From Haliclona indistincta (taxonomy: Eukaryota; Porifera; Demospongiae; Haplosclerida; Chalinidae): a stretch of DNA of 64,000 nt. This document shows positions 51,094 through 62,700 of the stretch, in pieces (position 1 is the stretch's first letter; the number at the start of each line of letters is the position of its first letter). The stretch spans positions 619,001 to 683,000 of the forward strand of contig OZ024791.1 in NCBI GenBank assembly GCA_964017065.1, written 5' to 3'. Below the pieces are notes generated by a model. It ran no database searches, was not told the DNA's origin, and worked only from the letters and a program-made list of their open reading frames with translations. Made by a program: the position numbers and the translations under genes.

Positions 51094-52299
51094 ATGGATG
51101 CCGAGAAGCTAAAGAAGGAGAAGCTAAGGAAGGCCAGAGAAGCTTACACAAAGGCTTACGATGATATTGTGGGCGCGATTACTAATCCTGATGCCTTTGC
51201 ATCAGCACTGTTTAGTGCAGAATTGATCTCTAAAGACAATCGTGATGCGGCCATGAACGAACGTGGTGCCACGCCTTATAATCGTGCCGTCCAACTGGCC
51301 TCAGCTGCCGAGACCATGGTTCGACTGGATACAGACAGTTTTAGCAAATTTCTAACAGAGCTAAGGAAGACTAGTCCGGCAGGGAAAGTAATCGCTGATA
51401 GAATCGCTAACGGAAAGTGTAAGCAAAATTTTAGTATGATTTTACTGCAGGCAGCTGCAGCCATTAAATGCCTAACTTGATGACATCATGCTTGTGCTCT
51501 GTATAATACTGCTCTGACTGTAGATGGACCTGTTGATCTACCGCCTCAACCACAACCTCCATCACCACCACAACCATCATCACCACCACAACTATCATCA
51601 TCAGAGGGACCACGGCTGCGACATACTGCTCATGATGATGATCCTCCAGCTGGTCAGTTACTGTCAGCTAGTGGGTGGTGCTGCATCTCTTTGTTCAGAT
51701 ACAAGTCAAGCTACACAGCTGCAGGATGGTAGTGATGGGTCCTCAATGCTACGTGATATTGGACAGTGTGTGTTGTTCATTGGAGGTGTGTCACTAGTCA
51801 TGTGGATAGGATTCATGATCGTGTACACCCAACTACCACTACCAAGTGAGCTACTTCAAGCAATATTAACACTGATCTTTATCACACACTATTCCAGACA
51901 GTGAAGAAGCTGGTGATCCAACTGGTAAGTCGCCTTGCTGCTGTAGACCTTGATCGATGAATGCATTACTCTTCTGCAGCAGAACCGTCTACCATACCGT
52001 CTACCGGCAGCTGTCATCCGATAGGCAAACCAACGGATGTGTTCCTTATTCTCATGAAGGACTTGAGCATCAATCAAGTGATGGAGTTTGGGGTCCTCTT
52101 GGGGCTGACGAATCCAGAGCTGGACATGCTGAAGGAGAACAGTGGAGGGAAGGGAGCTGCGTTCATTAATAAGATTGCCGAGACCTGGTACAACAAGACC
52201 CCGCCCCCTGCTTGCTGGGAGACTATATATGATGCATTATGGGAGCTCCCTAACCGCCCTCTAGCTAATAAAGTAAAAGAGAAACACATGACTGCATGA
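51094..52299 (+). CDS. Array unit D: CARD-like - Pro-rich - TM - Death protein
   Basis: Exons 51094-51418, 51524-51652, 51699-51845, 51898-51924 and 51980-52299 give 315 residues. CARD-like ~1-105 (AYDDIVGAITNPDAFASALF, FLTELRKTSPAGKVIA), Pro/Gln/Ser linker to ~150 ending LRHTAHDDDPP, TM helix about 170-192 (CVLFIGGVSLVMWIGFMIVY), a 9-residue acidic exon (NSEEAGDPT), and a clear Death domain (~225-310: VMEFGVLLGLTNPELDML, KIAETWYNKTPPPACWETIYDAL, LANKV). All borders are phase 1. The start MDAEKLKK is chosen by comparison with unit F. One TM between two Death-fold domains puts them on opposite sides of a membrane if both predictions hold. Confidence 0.78.
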
Positions 52300-52414
52300 C
52301 AATAATTTTTATCTGCATTCAAAAATGAATAATATTTTTTTCTACGGGTTGTCACAATTTTTATCGATGGAGCTATTTATTTTGACATGATTCACGCCCC
52401 CAAGTGGAAGAAAA

Positions 52415-53547
52415 ATGAGCTCGTCTATTTTTACTACAGCAGAGGAACGCGTTATTCAGAAGCACCACCATGACCTCCAAGTGGCGATCATCCATCCACT
52501 TCCGTGTGCATCTAAGCTTGTACAAGAAGGTGTGGTTGGTATGACACTGGTCAATGAAATCAGCACGCAAGGAAGGAGCCAAGTCCAGAACAGCTCCGCC
52601 ATAGTAGCAGCAGTCACTGCCTCTATTCGCAACGACCCGGAGCAATTTCAAGTGTTCATGAGTGTGCTGGAAGATAGTCCAGAGACGGCTAATCTAGCAA
52701 AGAAAATGAGAAATAAACTAAGTCAGTTAAATCACAACCCATACAGGTGTAGATCGATTAATAATTTATATACGTAATAATGTGTACATGTATGTACAGG
52801 AGAACTAAAACAAGCTCCTGGACCAAGGCTAAGAGGTAATTATTCTACGTGCAAGTATTTATTGTACTACATACTTTTGACAGGATTGAGGTATGCTGTG
52901 TCTGCTGAGTATCAGGAAGATTTCATTGATCTACAAAATGGCTTTGGCAGAATGTTTGATTTTTCATGTGTGGCATTGCAGACACACGTCTCCGCAGCTG
53001 ATCTCAAAAAATATCTTTGTCGAACCTATCCTGAGCTTGTCATTCCTCTCCAAGATGCTGTCACAACTGATGACGTGATGGAAGTTATACGCGACAAATC
53101 ATCACTTACTAACGTGGGTTACTTTAAAGTTATTGCCAATAAATTCGATCTAAAAGAAATGAAACAAGCAGTAGAGGAATATCGCACGACATTGAACTCA
53201 TTTTGTCAGCACACTCTTCACGACCACACGTATGTCAGGTCTTTTTTTGAAGACTATTCCCAATACATCCCAACCTCTGACAAGATAGAATTTCAGCTGC
53301 AGCCAGTGGAACAGTATTGAAAAGACAATGAAGGATATTCGTGATGTTTTGCAGAAGGGCTTTGGACAATTGGCTGATCGTGTTCAGATTGTTGTTATTG
53401 AAGTTGGCAGTGTTGTGGTCGTGTGCTGTGCTCCTCAACATCTGATGAAGGAGTTAGTGAGACGAGCAACAAGCAATGCCCACATGTTAGCAGCAATGGG
53501 TGTGGTCAAACTGACTATTGGTGGTACTGAAGTGATCAATAGAAAGG
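52415..53547 (+). pseudogene. Array unit E: CARD gene paralogue with a frameshift
   Basis: Exons 52415-52721, 52800-52835 and 52884-53547. The CARD-like domain (VIQKHHHDLQVAIIHPLP ... FQVFMSVLEDSPETANLA) and the unassigned second region (RYAVSAEYQEDFIDLQ) match the minus-strand gene at 4.6-5.7 kb exon by exon. Near 53303 a 4-base gain (ccag after ctgcag) shifts the frame and gives a stop 15 bases later; the correct frame resumes at once (TMKDIRDVLQKGFGQL) up to a donor at 53548. It is either a pseudogene or makes a shortened protein of ~260 residues. CARD and first part are otherwise intact. Confidence 0.7.
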
Positions 53548-53692
53548 TAAATACAATAGCATTTCATTTTACAAACAGTACAGTTCGTGTCTGCCAAGAT
53601 TGAATATCCATTTTGTCATTGCAGTGGCATGCCATGTGTGTAGGTAGACAGTGTAGAAATACAAGTCATGTAGAGGAACAGTTCAGTTCTTA

Positions 53693-53782
53693 CACACTCA
53701 CTCACCCACTCACTCACTTACTCACTCACCCACTCACTCACTCACTCACTCACTCACTCACTCACTCACTCACTCACTCAGA
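53693..53782 (+). repeat. (CTCA)n microsatellite
   Basis: About 90 bp of 'actc' repeats downstream of unit E, the same repeat type as in VPS18 intron 21. Confidence 0.9.
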
Positions 53783-54834
53783 GCTTCAGCACTGCAGACA
53801 TCTAGCATAGTAAGATTTAAGGTGGCGGGTACAGAAATTACAATTAAAATTTATTCATAAGAAAATACGGGAATGTGCGGCAAATATACAATTTTTTTGC
53901 TAGTTAATTAGTAATTAGAATAGTTAGATAACATTGTGGTTTTCAACTTTTGGTACTATCCATAAAAGTACGCGGATTATTATACACACTTTTATTATGA
54001 CGCCTGATATTCGTTAATTCCAGATCTGATAGCTCCAAGATGTGCAGCCTGGTGTCCTTCTTGGGACTATGCATGCGTTTGAATCATGATCACTTCTTGC
54101 TTGTGTCATGGCCGCCAGAGTGGTGCGTGGGCGTACTCGATCTCTCGGTTGACGGCCTTAGAAGCTGAGGAACAGCTAATCCATGCATAGTACAATGACC
54201 AGATATATAAAAAAGCTCTGTAGCGAATAATAGCTAGATAGAAGGTTGTCTGTAGAACTGAGGCGTCACAAACCACCCCGTTTTTAAAATGATGAGCTAC
54301 AAGTGTTGATTCTTATTCGTAGCGCTGCATATTTTACATACAGTAAGTATAGTATACAATAGTACAAATGTGTAGTGTAGGTTTCTTAAAAAGTCAGTCG
54401 CTAATAATATTAATGTGCACCCACCTCCTTAAAGCAGTCAGTATAATTATGCAGGCAAAAATACAATTTTGTTGTGCACAACAAGCTACGAAGTAGCCTA
54501 CAACAAAATCGTGCATTGTGTCATCAAATTCGAATCTGCCTCGTACTACAATAATGATCTAGTCAATAAAAAGGTGTTATCCAGTGTAATTACAGATGCT
54601 TCTGCATCTGATAATATGTAGCTGGGGTTGATGATGTCGTTTGTTGAGATTACTGTTTATAATTTTGACAAGCGAAAATTAAGTAAATAATACTGTTTCC
54701 AATGCACTGTACCCCATACATCTCCAGGTATCTGAGTTGGTAAACCCAACCGATGAGATACCACCAACCTTTTTAAGTTTGCAGTCACTTCAGAGTGTTT
54801 TGTGTAGGGGGACGGGTTTTATCATGAAAACAGG
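53783..54834. other. Intergenic, no gene seen
   Basis: AT-rich. No coding exon recognised. A short piece at ~54105-54150 (catggccgccagagtggtgcgtgg) resembles the start of unit C (atggctgctagagtggtgtac) and may be a CARD-exon relic. Confidence 0.5.
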
Positions 54835-56058
54835 ATGGATGCAAAGCTAAAGAAGGCCAGAGAAGCTTACACTAAGGCTTATGATGATATTGTGGGCGCG
54901 ATTACTAATCCTGATGCCTTTGCAGTAGAACTGTTTAGTGCAGAGTTGATCTCTAAAGACAATCGTGATGCGGCCATGAACAAACATGCTGCTACGCCAT
55001 ATAATCGTGCCGTCCAACTGGCCTCAGCTGCCGAGACCATAGTTCGACTGGATCCAGACAGTTTTAACAAATTTCTAACTGAGCTAAGGAAGACTAGTCC
55101 GGCAGGGAAAGTAATCGCTGATAGAATCGCTAACGGAGAGTGTAAGCAAATTTTAGTATGATTTTACTGCAGGCAGCTGCAGCCATTAAATGCCTAACTT
55201 GAAGACATCATGCTTGTGCTCTGTATAATACTGCTCTGACTGTAGATGGACCTGTTGATCTACCGCCTCAACCACAACCTCCATCACCACCACAACCTCC
55301 ATCACCACCACAACCATCATCACCATCACCATCACAACCATCATCATCAGAGGGACCACGGCTGCGACATACTGCTCATGATGATGATCCTCCAGCTGCT
55401 AGAAGAGGTCAGTTACTGTCAGCTAGTGGGTGGTGCTGCATCTCTTTGTTCAGATACAAGTCAAGCTACAAAGCTGCAGGATGGTAGTGATGGGTCCTCA
55501 ATGCTACGTGATATTGGACAGTGTGTGTTGTTCATTGGAGGTGTGTCACTAGTCATGTGGATAGGATTCATGATCGTGTACACCCAACTACCACTACCAA
55601 GTGAGCTACTTCAAGCAATATTAACACTGATCTTTATCACACGTACACTATTCCAGACAGTGAAGAAGCTGGTGATCTAACTGGTAAGTCGCCTTGCTGC
55701 TGTAGACCTTGATCGATGCATGCATTACTCTTCTGCAGCAGAACCGTCTACCAAACCGTCTACCGGCAGCTGTCATCCGATAGTCAAACCAACGGATGTG
55801 TTCTTTATTCTCAAGCAGGACTTGAGCATCAATCAAGTGATGGAGTTTGGGGTCCTCTTGGGGCTGACGAATCCAGAGCTGGACATGCTGAAGGAGAACA
55901 GCGGAGGGAAGGGAGCTGCGTTCATTAATAAGATTGCCGAGACCTGGTACAACAAGACCCCGCCCCCTGCTTGCTGGGAGACTATATACGATGCATTATG
56001 GGAGCTCCCTAACCGCCCTCTAGCTAATAAAGTAAAAGAGAAACACATGACTGCATGA
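54835..56058 (+). CDS. Array unit F: CARD-like - Pro-rich - TM - Death protein
   Basis: Exons 54835-55141, 55246-55407, 55454-55600, 55657-55683 and 55739-56058 give 320 residues, over 95% like unit D. Differences: MDAKLKK start (shorter), a longer Pro/Ser/Gln linker, an extra AARR before the exon-2 donor. TM helix and Death domain (GLTNPELDML, CWETIYDAL) are unchanged. All borders are phase 1. The D-E and F-G pairs repeat as a ~3.8-4 kb two-gene block, so the block itself was duplicated in tandem. Confidence 0.78.
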
Positions 56059-56179
56059 CAATAATATTTTTATCTGCATTCAAAAATGAATAATATTTTT
56101 TTCTACGCGTTGTCACAATTTTTATTGATGGAGCTATAAAATTATTTTGACATGAATCACGCCCCCAAGTGGAAGAAAA

Positions 56180-56720
56180 ATGAGCTCGTCTACTACAGCA
56201 GAGGAACGCGTTATCCAGAAGCACCACCATGACCTCCAAGTGGCGATCATCCATCCACTTCCGTGTGCATCTAAGCTTTTACAAGAAGGCGTGGTTGGTA
56301 TGACACTGGTCAATGAAATCAGCACGCAAGGAAGGAGCCAAGTCCAGAACAGCTCCGCCATAGTAGCAGCAGTCACTGCCTCTATTCGCAACGACCCCGA
56401 GCTATTTCAAGTGTTTATGAGCGTGTTGGAAGATAGTCCAGAGACGGCTAATCTAGCAAAGAAAATGAGAAATAAACTAAGTCAGTTGAATCGATGAGCA
56501 TTTTGCTAAAAGATGTTTCATTATTTATCAGGTGATCTCAAGTCTGCTCCTGGATCTACCAAGAGATCAATGCAGAAAAAAAGTCTGTTCTAACATCACT
56601 GAGTATCTTAGTATTTTCATTATGCAATCTAAACTAAAAGTTTTCGTTGTGCGTGCCTGTCGAATATACATGTAGAGCAATCTAGTAGTTGCTAACAAGA
56701 AACTCACTGCAGCAGCAGTC
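56180..56720 (+). CDS. Array unit G: CARD-only gene, 3' end uncertain
   Basis: Exon 1 (56180-56480) encodes a CARD-like domain nearly the same as that of unit E (VIQKHHHDLQVAIIHPLP). A second exon from 56533 (SDLKSAPGSTKRSMQKK) matches E exon 2, but no clear donor in phase follows. Reading on, the frame stays open to a stop near 56675. The large second region of unit E is missing. It may be a short CARD-only adaptor, or the 5' part of a fusion with the unit H exons downstream. Confidence 0.5.
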
Positions 56721-56780
56721 TCACACCATTTCATAGCTTCTTAGTCATGCTTGTTATTTACATCGATATCTATAATACAG

Positions 56781-57522
56781 ATCCACCATCACGTGCACCA
56801 GCTCCATCACCATCACAACCATCATCATCAGATGGACCACGTCAGCGACATACTGCTCATGATGATGATCCTCTAGCTGCTAGAAGAGGTCAGTTACTGT
56901 CAGCTAGTGGGTGGTGCTGCATCTCTTTGTTCAGATACAAGTCAAGCTACACAGCTGCAGGATGGTAGTGATGGGTCCTCAATGCTACGTGACATTGGAC
57001 AGTGTGTGTTGTTCATTGGAGGTGTGTCACTAGTCATGTGGATAGGATTCATGATCGTGTACACCCAACTACCTCTACCAAGTGAGCTACTTCAAGCAAT
57101 TAACACTGATCTTTATCACACACTATTACAGATAGTAAAGAAGCTGGTGATCCAACTGGTAAGTCGCCTATAGCTTGCTGCTGTAGAGCTTGATCGACTC
57201 TTCTGCAGCAGAACCGTCTACCAAACCGTCTACCAAACCGTCTACCGGCAGCTGTCATCCGATAGTCAAACCAACGGATGTGTTCTTTGTTCTCAAGCAG
57301 GATTTGAGCATCAATAACGCCAGGGAGTTTGGGCTACTTCTGGGACTAACTGATCCTGAGCTGGACATGCTGAAAGAGGATAACACGCTCCTCAATGCGA
57401 TAGTCAAGACCTGGTACAATAAGACCCCTCCCCCTGCTTGCTGGGAGACTATACACGATGCATTAGTGGAGCTCCCTAACCGCCCTCTAGCCAATAAAGT
57501 GAAGCAGAAATACATTACGTGA
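56781..57522 (+). pseudogene. Array unit H: Pro-rich - TM - Death exons without own CARD
   Basis: Exons 56781-56888, 56935-57081, 57132-57158 and 57209-57522, all with good splice sites and open frames. They encode the Ser/Pro linker (RQRHTAHDDDP), TM helix (CVLFIGGVSLVMWIGFMIVY), acidic mini-exon (NSKEAGDPT) and a Death domain (LGLTDPELDML, CWETIHDALVEL) that has lost a few residues relative to D/F. An extra PSTK repeat lies before the domain. No CARD exon of the D type precedes it; the nearest is unit G. It is marked pseudogene because no start is seen, but a G-H fusion is possible. Confidence 0.55.
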
Positions 57523-57771
57523 AACTGCTTAAAACATTATTTTTGATTTTTATCAAAATTTTGATGGGTGGGGCTGTAAATATTATCGTGAGCTGCAGGT
57601 TTCTTTCCCGCCACATTCGTCACTTGTCTACTAGTTGGAAGCTGCGTGAGTTACAGTAGCTACGCACCTACCGTTGCTACTCTATCACAGTAACCTAGCA
57701 CTCAATCGATCAAAACTTACGTCTTCTTTGTAAACCCACGTGGTCGTGTTCTAATTGCTGCGCACCGCAGT
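57523..57771. promoter_or_regulatory. Spacer, probable MYG1 promoter
   Basis: 249 bp between the unit H stop and the MYG1 start. No TATA box is clear. Confidence 0.3.
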
Positions 57772-58901
57772 ATGTCCGATCGAAAGCGCGAAGCAGGCGA
57801 ACAAGAGCCGGTGGGCTTGCCTCAGACTAAGGAATCTCGACTAGGAGAACGTACTGATGTGCTTTGAGAAGTGATCGTGTATTGGATACATCTCTTACTA
57901 CAGGTACTATGGCGACTCAAGTGATAGGCACGCACAACGGCAAGTTCCACTGTGACGAGGCGCTGGCTTGCTACATGCTCCAGCTGCTGCCAGAATACAA
58001 GCAGTCTAGCATCCAGCGTACCAGGGACCCGGACCAGCTGAAGGACTGTACTATAGTAGTAGATGTGGGTGGTGTGTATGACCCTAGCATTCATCGATAT
58101 GACCACCATCAGAGGTGACCTAGCTAGCTGGTAGCCCTGCTTGATATGACATGTTGTATCCGATAGATCATTCACTGGTACGATGCACTCACTCACTGAG
58201 GGAAGGAAGAAGTGGGTCACTAAGCTAAGCAGCGCTGGTCTAGTGTACCTGCATTTTGGTAGGAGAGTAATAGCGACCATCACAGGTGTGTGAGTAATGG
58301 TGCTAGCTAGCTGCTCTAGCACTCTCTTCTCATGCAGGAGGTGATCCTGATAGTTCAGAAACTGAAGATCTCTACGACATGGCGTACACTCATTTTGTGG
58401 AGGAAGTTGATGGTGTTGATAATGGGATACATGCCAGGGATGGAGAATCACGGTCAGTCACCCTCCCAGGCCTCCCTCTCTATGCATTTAACTTCTCTCC
58501 CTCCCTCTCTCTCTCCCTCCCTCCCTCCCTCCCTCTCTCTCTCTCTAGCTATCACGTCAGTAGCACCATCTCAGCTCGTGTGGGTCGTCTCAACCCAGCA
58601 TGGAACAGCCCCTCACAAGATACTGATGTAAGCTGGTGCTGGTGATACTCACTCTCACCTCTCATCTCTTCCTGCAGTCTCTCTTCAAGGACGCCATGCA
58701 ACTAGTGGGCAAGGAGTTCACTCAATGTGTGTTAAGACATCAATCAGTGACTCTACCAGCTAGAACAGTAGTTAGAACATGCATTGATAACAGAACTAAG
58801 GTAACACACACACACTCATCACACACACACACACACACACTCACTCACACACACACACTCTCTCACACACACTCACACACACATTCACACACACACACAT
58901 A

Positions 58902-58986
<85 letters not shown>

Positions 58987-59488
58987 ACACACACACTCAC
59001 ACACACTCACACACACACACACACACTACAGCTAATGAGCTAGTAACACTAATATTGCTGCCTCAGGTCCACAGTAGTGGTGAAATTGTTCTCTTGGACC
59101 CTCCTTGTCCATGGTCTGAGCACCTCTTTGAACTGGAGTCCCAGCTATCCATATCTCCAACCATCAAGTTTGTCATATTCCCAGAAGGTGCAGAGTCTAC
59201 TAAATGGCGAGTGCAGGCTGTCCCTGTTCACATAGGCTCATTTGAAAACAGGTGCGTTTAGTTGTGCACAATCATATGTTAGTTATAGCAGTCATTTGTG
59301 TGTGTAGGGTTCCTCTGTTAGATCAATGGAGAGGGCTGAGAGATGATGAGTTAAGTCGTGTGTCCGGCATTGATGGGTGTGTGTTCGTGCACTCCAGTGG
59401 GTTCATCGGTGGGAACGCTACACGAGAGGGAGTGCTAGCTATGGCGCTAAAGACACTAGAAGCAGCTGCTGCTAGTAACTTATCGTAG
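57772..59488 (+). CDS. MYG1: MYG1 exonuclease (DHH-family, UPF0160)
   Basis: Eight exons: 57772-57850, 57904-58114, 58167-58285, 58338-58452, 58549-58627, 58678-58800, 59067-59251 and 59308-59488, 363 residues. Family motifs are in order: [18 protein letters not shown] (~35-52), [10 protein letters not shown] then RYDHHQR (DHH, His94/His95), [54 protein letters not shown] near the C-terminus. MYG1 is a 3'-5' RNA exonuclease acting in nucleus and mitochondria. Metal-binding His/Asp residues are kept. The first exon ([13 protein letters not shown]...) is charged and does not look like a mitochondrial presequence; translation from Met29 (exon 2) would give the compact form. Confidence 0.95.
58804..59028 (+). 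repeat. (CA)n microsatellite in MYG1 intron 6
   Basis: About 225 bp of CA with scattered CACT interruptions directly after the exon-6 donor. The Thr/His-rich ORF across it is an artefact. Confidence 0.95.
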
Positions 59489-59734
59489 CAAGGTTTGATC
59501 CTAAAATTAATAATGAATAAAACAATATTTGAAAACTTGATATCAGTCGATTGGTGGTGGGGCAATGACTAGGGAAAAGTGAAATGATAAAACCTGTTAC
59601 GATAGCATACACCGTATTAGTTATTAAATATTATTAAAATTAATGGGGAGTTAATTACATTGTATATATAACATGAACTGGTGATTATAAACCTGTCTCA
59701 TTATTATGTTACTGTGGTTGTCATGGCGATGTTA
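59489..59734. terminator. Convergent 3' ends of MYG1 and the RFX gene
   Basis: 246 bp. An AATAAA at 59516-59521 would serve MYG1. Little room is left for the minus-strand 3' UTR. Confidence 0.5.
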
Positions 59735-62700
59735 TTAATGTAGAGGGTCGGACAGCATTGATATTGGTATGTCACCATCTATTGGTCCTGCTGATGAGGC
59801 GAATGGATCGTTTAAAAATTTTTCTAGTTCCAAGAGGTCGTAGCTATTTTGTGGCATTTCTGGTAACTGAAGGTCCATTGTGCTCGATGTGCTGGACAGT
59901 GACCCACTGAAGGTGCCCAGGTCTTCGGTGAAGTCGATTCCTGAGTCTAGGTCAAACCCGGAGAACACCGAAGCTTGTGAGAAATGATGGAACGGGTTGA
60001 CACTGTGCGGGGGAACTTTGAAGAATGTATCTAATGTTTTGTTGGAGAGGGATGGTGAGTTGGCACAGCTGCCAGACTGAGGAGAGGGAGTGGTTATATC
60101 GAACAGGTTGGGGTATGGTTCAGTGGTGTGGTACGGAGTCCCTGGCTCCTTCTTCACAGACACCTCCTGGTACTCTGTGGTGATGGCGCTCTCAAATTTT
60201 TGAAGGAAATCATGTTCTTGCGGACGGTGAGGTTTGATGGAGAGGGAGAGCTGTGTGGTGGTGGGCGGAGTAGGTTGGCTAGGAGGAGTGAACATGGTGG
60301 ATGGTAGAGGTCGTGTTACTGCAGTATCAGAAGAAGCTGCCAGTGATGGGTCTGTGGAGAGAGATGAGTGAGGGACTGTAGTAGCTGGACAATATACTCT
60401 GCTTACTAGCATGACTGCGCATCATCTGGTGGTACTGTAGTTCAATCATTTCTGTCTGTACCATCTCAGTTACATAACACATGTACTCATTGAGAAGCAT
60501 CTGGAGCGATCGGAACATTTCTGCAATGAAAAAGACAATCATCCAGTCGCTACACACTGTGTCTCATATACTCACCTTGACAGCGACCTCCTGTAGAGAC
60601 AAGGTCTCCTTCAAGACATGTAGTGAAGAAGCCCCAGAGAGACAGCAACTCTTGACACACCTCTAGTTTACTGCCGCCATGCTCGCTGCCCTGTAGTGAT
60701 CAAAGAGCCTTGATTAATAACTACCTCACACCATTCTCAATTGGTATTTGATTGGTTTGTTTATCAAAGGCTGTTTGCTGCTAAAAGCATTCTGATTGGT
60801 CAATATGCATCCCATAGCAATGTGGCGGCGCCGTGTGTATGTGAACTTGCCTTGTGCATTTCACGCTCTGCAATACTGTCCAACCACTCAAAATACACTT
60901 CAATACTCGATTGTTTGACTAACAACTGCTCCAGCTCAGTAGCAACTGTGAAACAACAAGCACTGTAACGTATAGTCAAGTGGTGAAGGCACTGAGCTTA
61001 CATTCCTCCAGCAGCTTGCCGGCATCCAGCCTTCCACTGTGAGCCTGCAGTGACACGACTCTCTGGGCTATACTGGGGAAGTCTATCTTCCTCAAGTCAT
61101 TCAGAACACACGTGATGAATTCACTGCTAGCCAGCACACTACGGGCAGCCTGCACAGGATATACAGTAGTATAATGATGATGTTAGCATACAACCCTCAC
61201 CTTAGCTAGTTGGACAAGAGCTAGCTGTCTCCTTAGTGACTTTCCAAAGAGTTCAGCAGCTACAGTACAGCACAATATGAATCAGCAGTGTTACTAGACA
61301 CCAGGTCATGTTCTTGTACATAATAGTGATGTTAACTAGCAAGATAGCAATTATTGTAACAGGCATGTTTTCCAGTCAATTCATTGCCAATATCTCACAA
61401 TTTTGGTAGCTTCTTGCATACCAGAAATAGTGTTGCTTGTTAGTTGCTATGGTAACTGGATGTATGCAAATACCGGCTCACTTTGAACTTTAATAATGCC
61501 GAGCGTAGCCGGAAGATCAACAACAGCCTGGAAGAGGCCGTCCACCAGGTCCTTAGTGAAGGATTGCATGTCACTGACGGCACTATAGCAGGGAGCTAGG
61601 AGTAATGGTGGGATATACCTGGGGCTGCTGCTCACCTGTCTGGTAGACCATGTAGTGATGATGGCACCAAGGCTTCACTCAGCGTCTGTGTAGGACAAAC
61701 ATATAGTGTTACACACCAGCAGTAGACCATGCATGATGTGGTCACTGTGGTCTAGAGGTGATCCTGGTATTATCATGGTCACCATGTGGGACCTGTTTAT
61801 TGATGTGCTACTAATGCAATCAATATCATGAGGCAATACGGTATTCATTGACCAACGGCTTCAAGCATTCACTTTATTGTGGTTAATTTTTAGAGTAGGT
61901 GTGCAGCCATGCAAGTTACAACATGTTTGACATGATATTGGCATATCTTAGCAGCGAGTTCAATAGAGCATGCTGTCACCTTGTAGAGGATGAAGTCACA
62001 CACAACGATCAGGTCAAGAGTGACTTGACAGCTCAATATTGGTAGAACATGTGATGGCATGCCCTGCCAAAAGTGCACCAAAAACTCTTGAACCTGCAGC
62101 AGTAAAAAAGAAGATTACCACTAGCTATCATTGGAGCAACGATCACTGCCAGCAAACAGTAGCTCACCCACTCACTAGCCCCACCCACACTCACTCAGTC
62201 TTACATCACAGGTGTCATATTGTTATGGGACAGTGAGTGTATAGACAGACCACAGGTACTCCTCCACTAGCACCCTGCTCCCCACACTATGCTGAGCTAG
62301 TGTTGTGGTGTTGCTATATAAACCATGCCTGCGTGGGAAGCTGTTTGCTGAGTACACACCCAGCATGGCACTGCTGCTTGTGATCACTCACCCTCATCAC
62401 TCTTACCAAGGTATGATCTTACTATAAACATTGGTTTAAATCATTCCTAGTTTACACAGTGTGGAATTATGTCCATTAAACTCACTTCATCAAAGTTGGA
62501 TCGCACAACAGAGTCCAGGATCCTCTGACAGTGGGCTCGATACATCAGCAAAAATGTCTCGAGCTGCAAAAGGATATGAAATACTCGAGATGACTTCACT
62601 ATTAGAGTGTGCACAAATTTGCAAAAATGCTTCACCACTAAACACACTTATTCACTTTACAGTAATCTGTTAGTATTACACAAACAACATTGTGGTCAGA

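Noticed and set aside
57822..58451. 209-residue minus-strand ORF
   Set aside because: Antisense to MYG1 exons 2-4, which match the family motif by motif.
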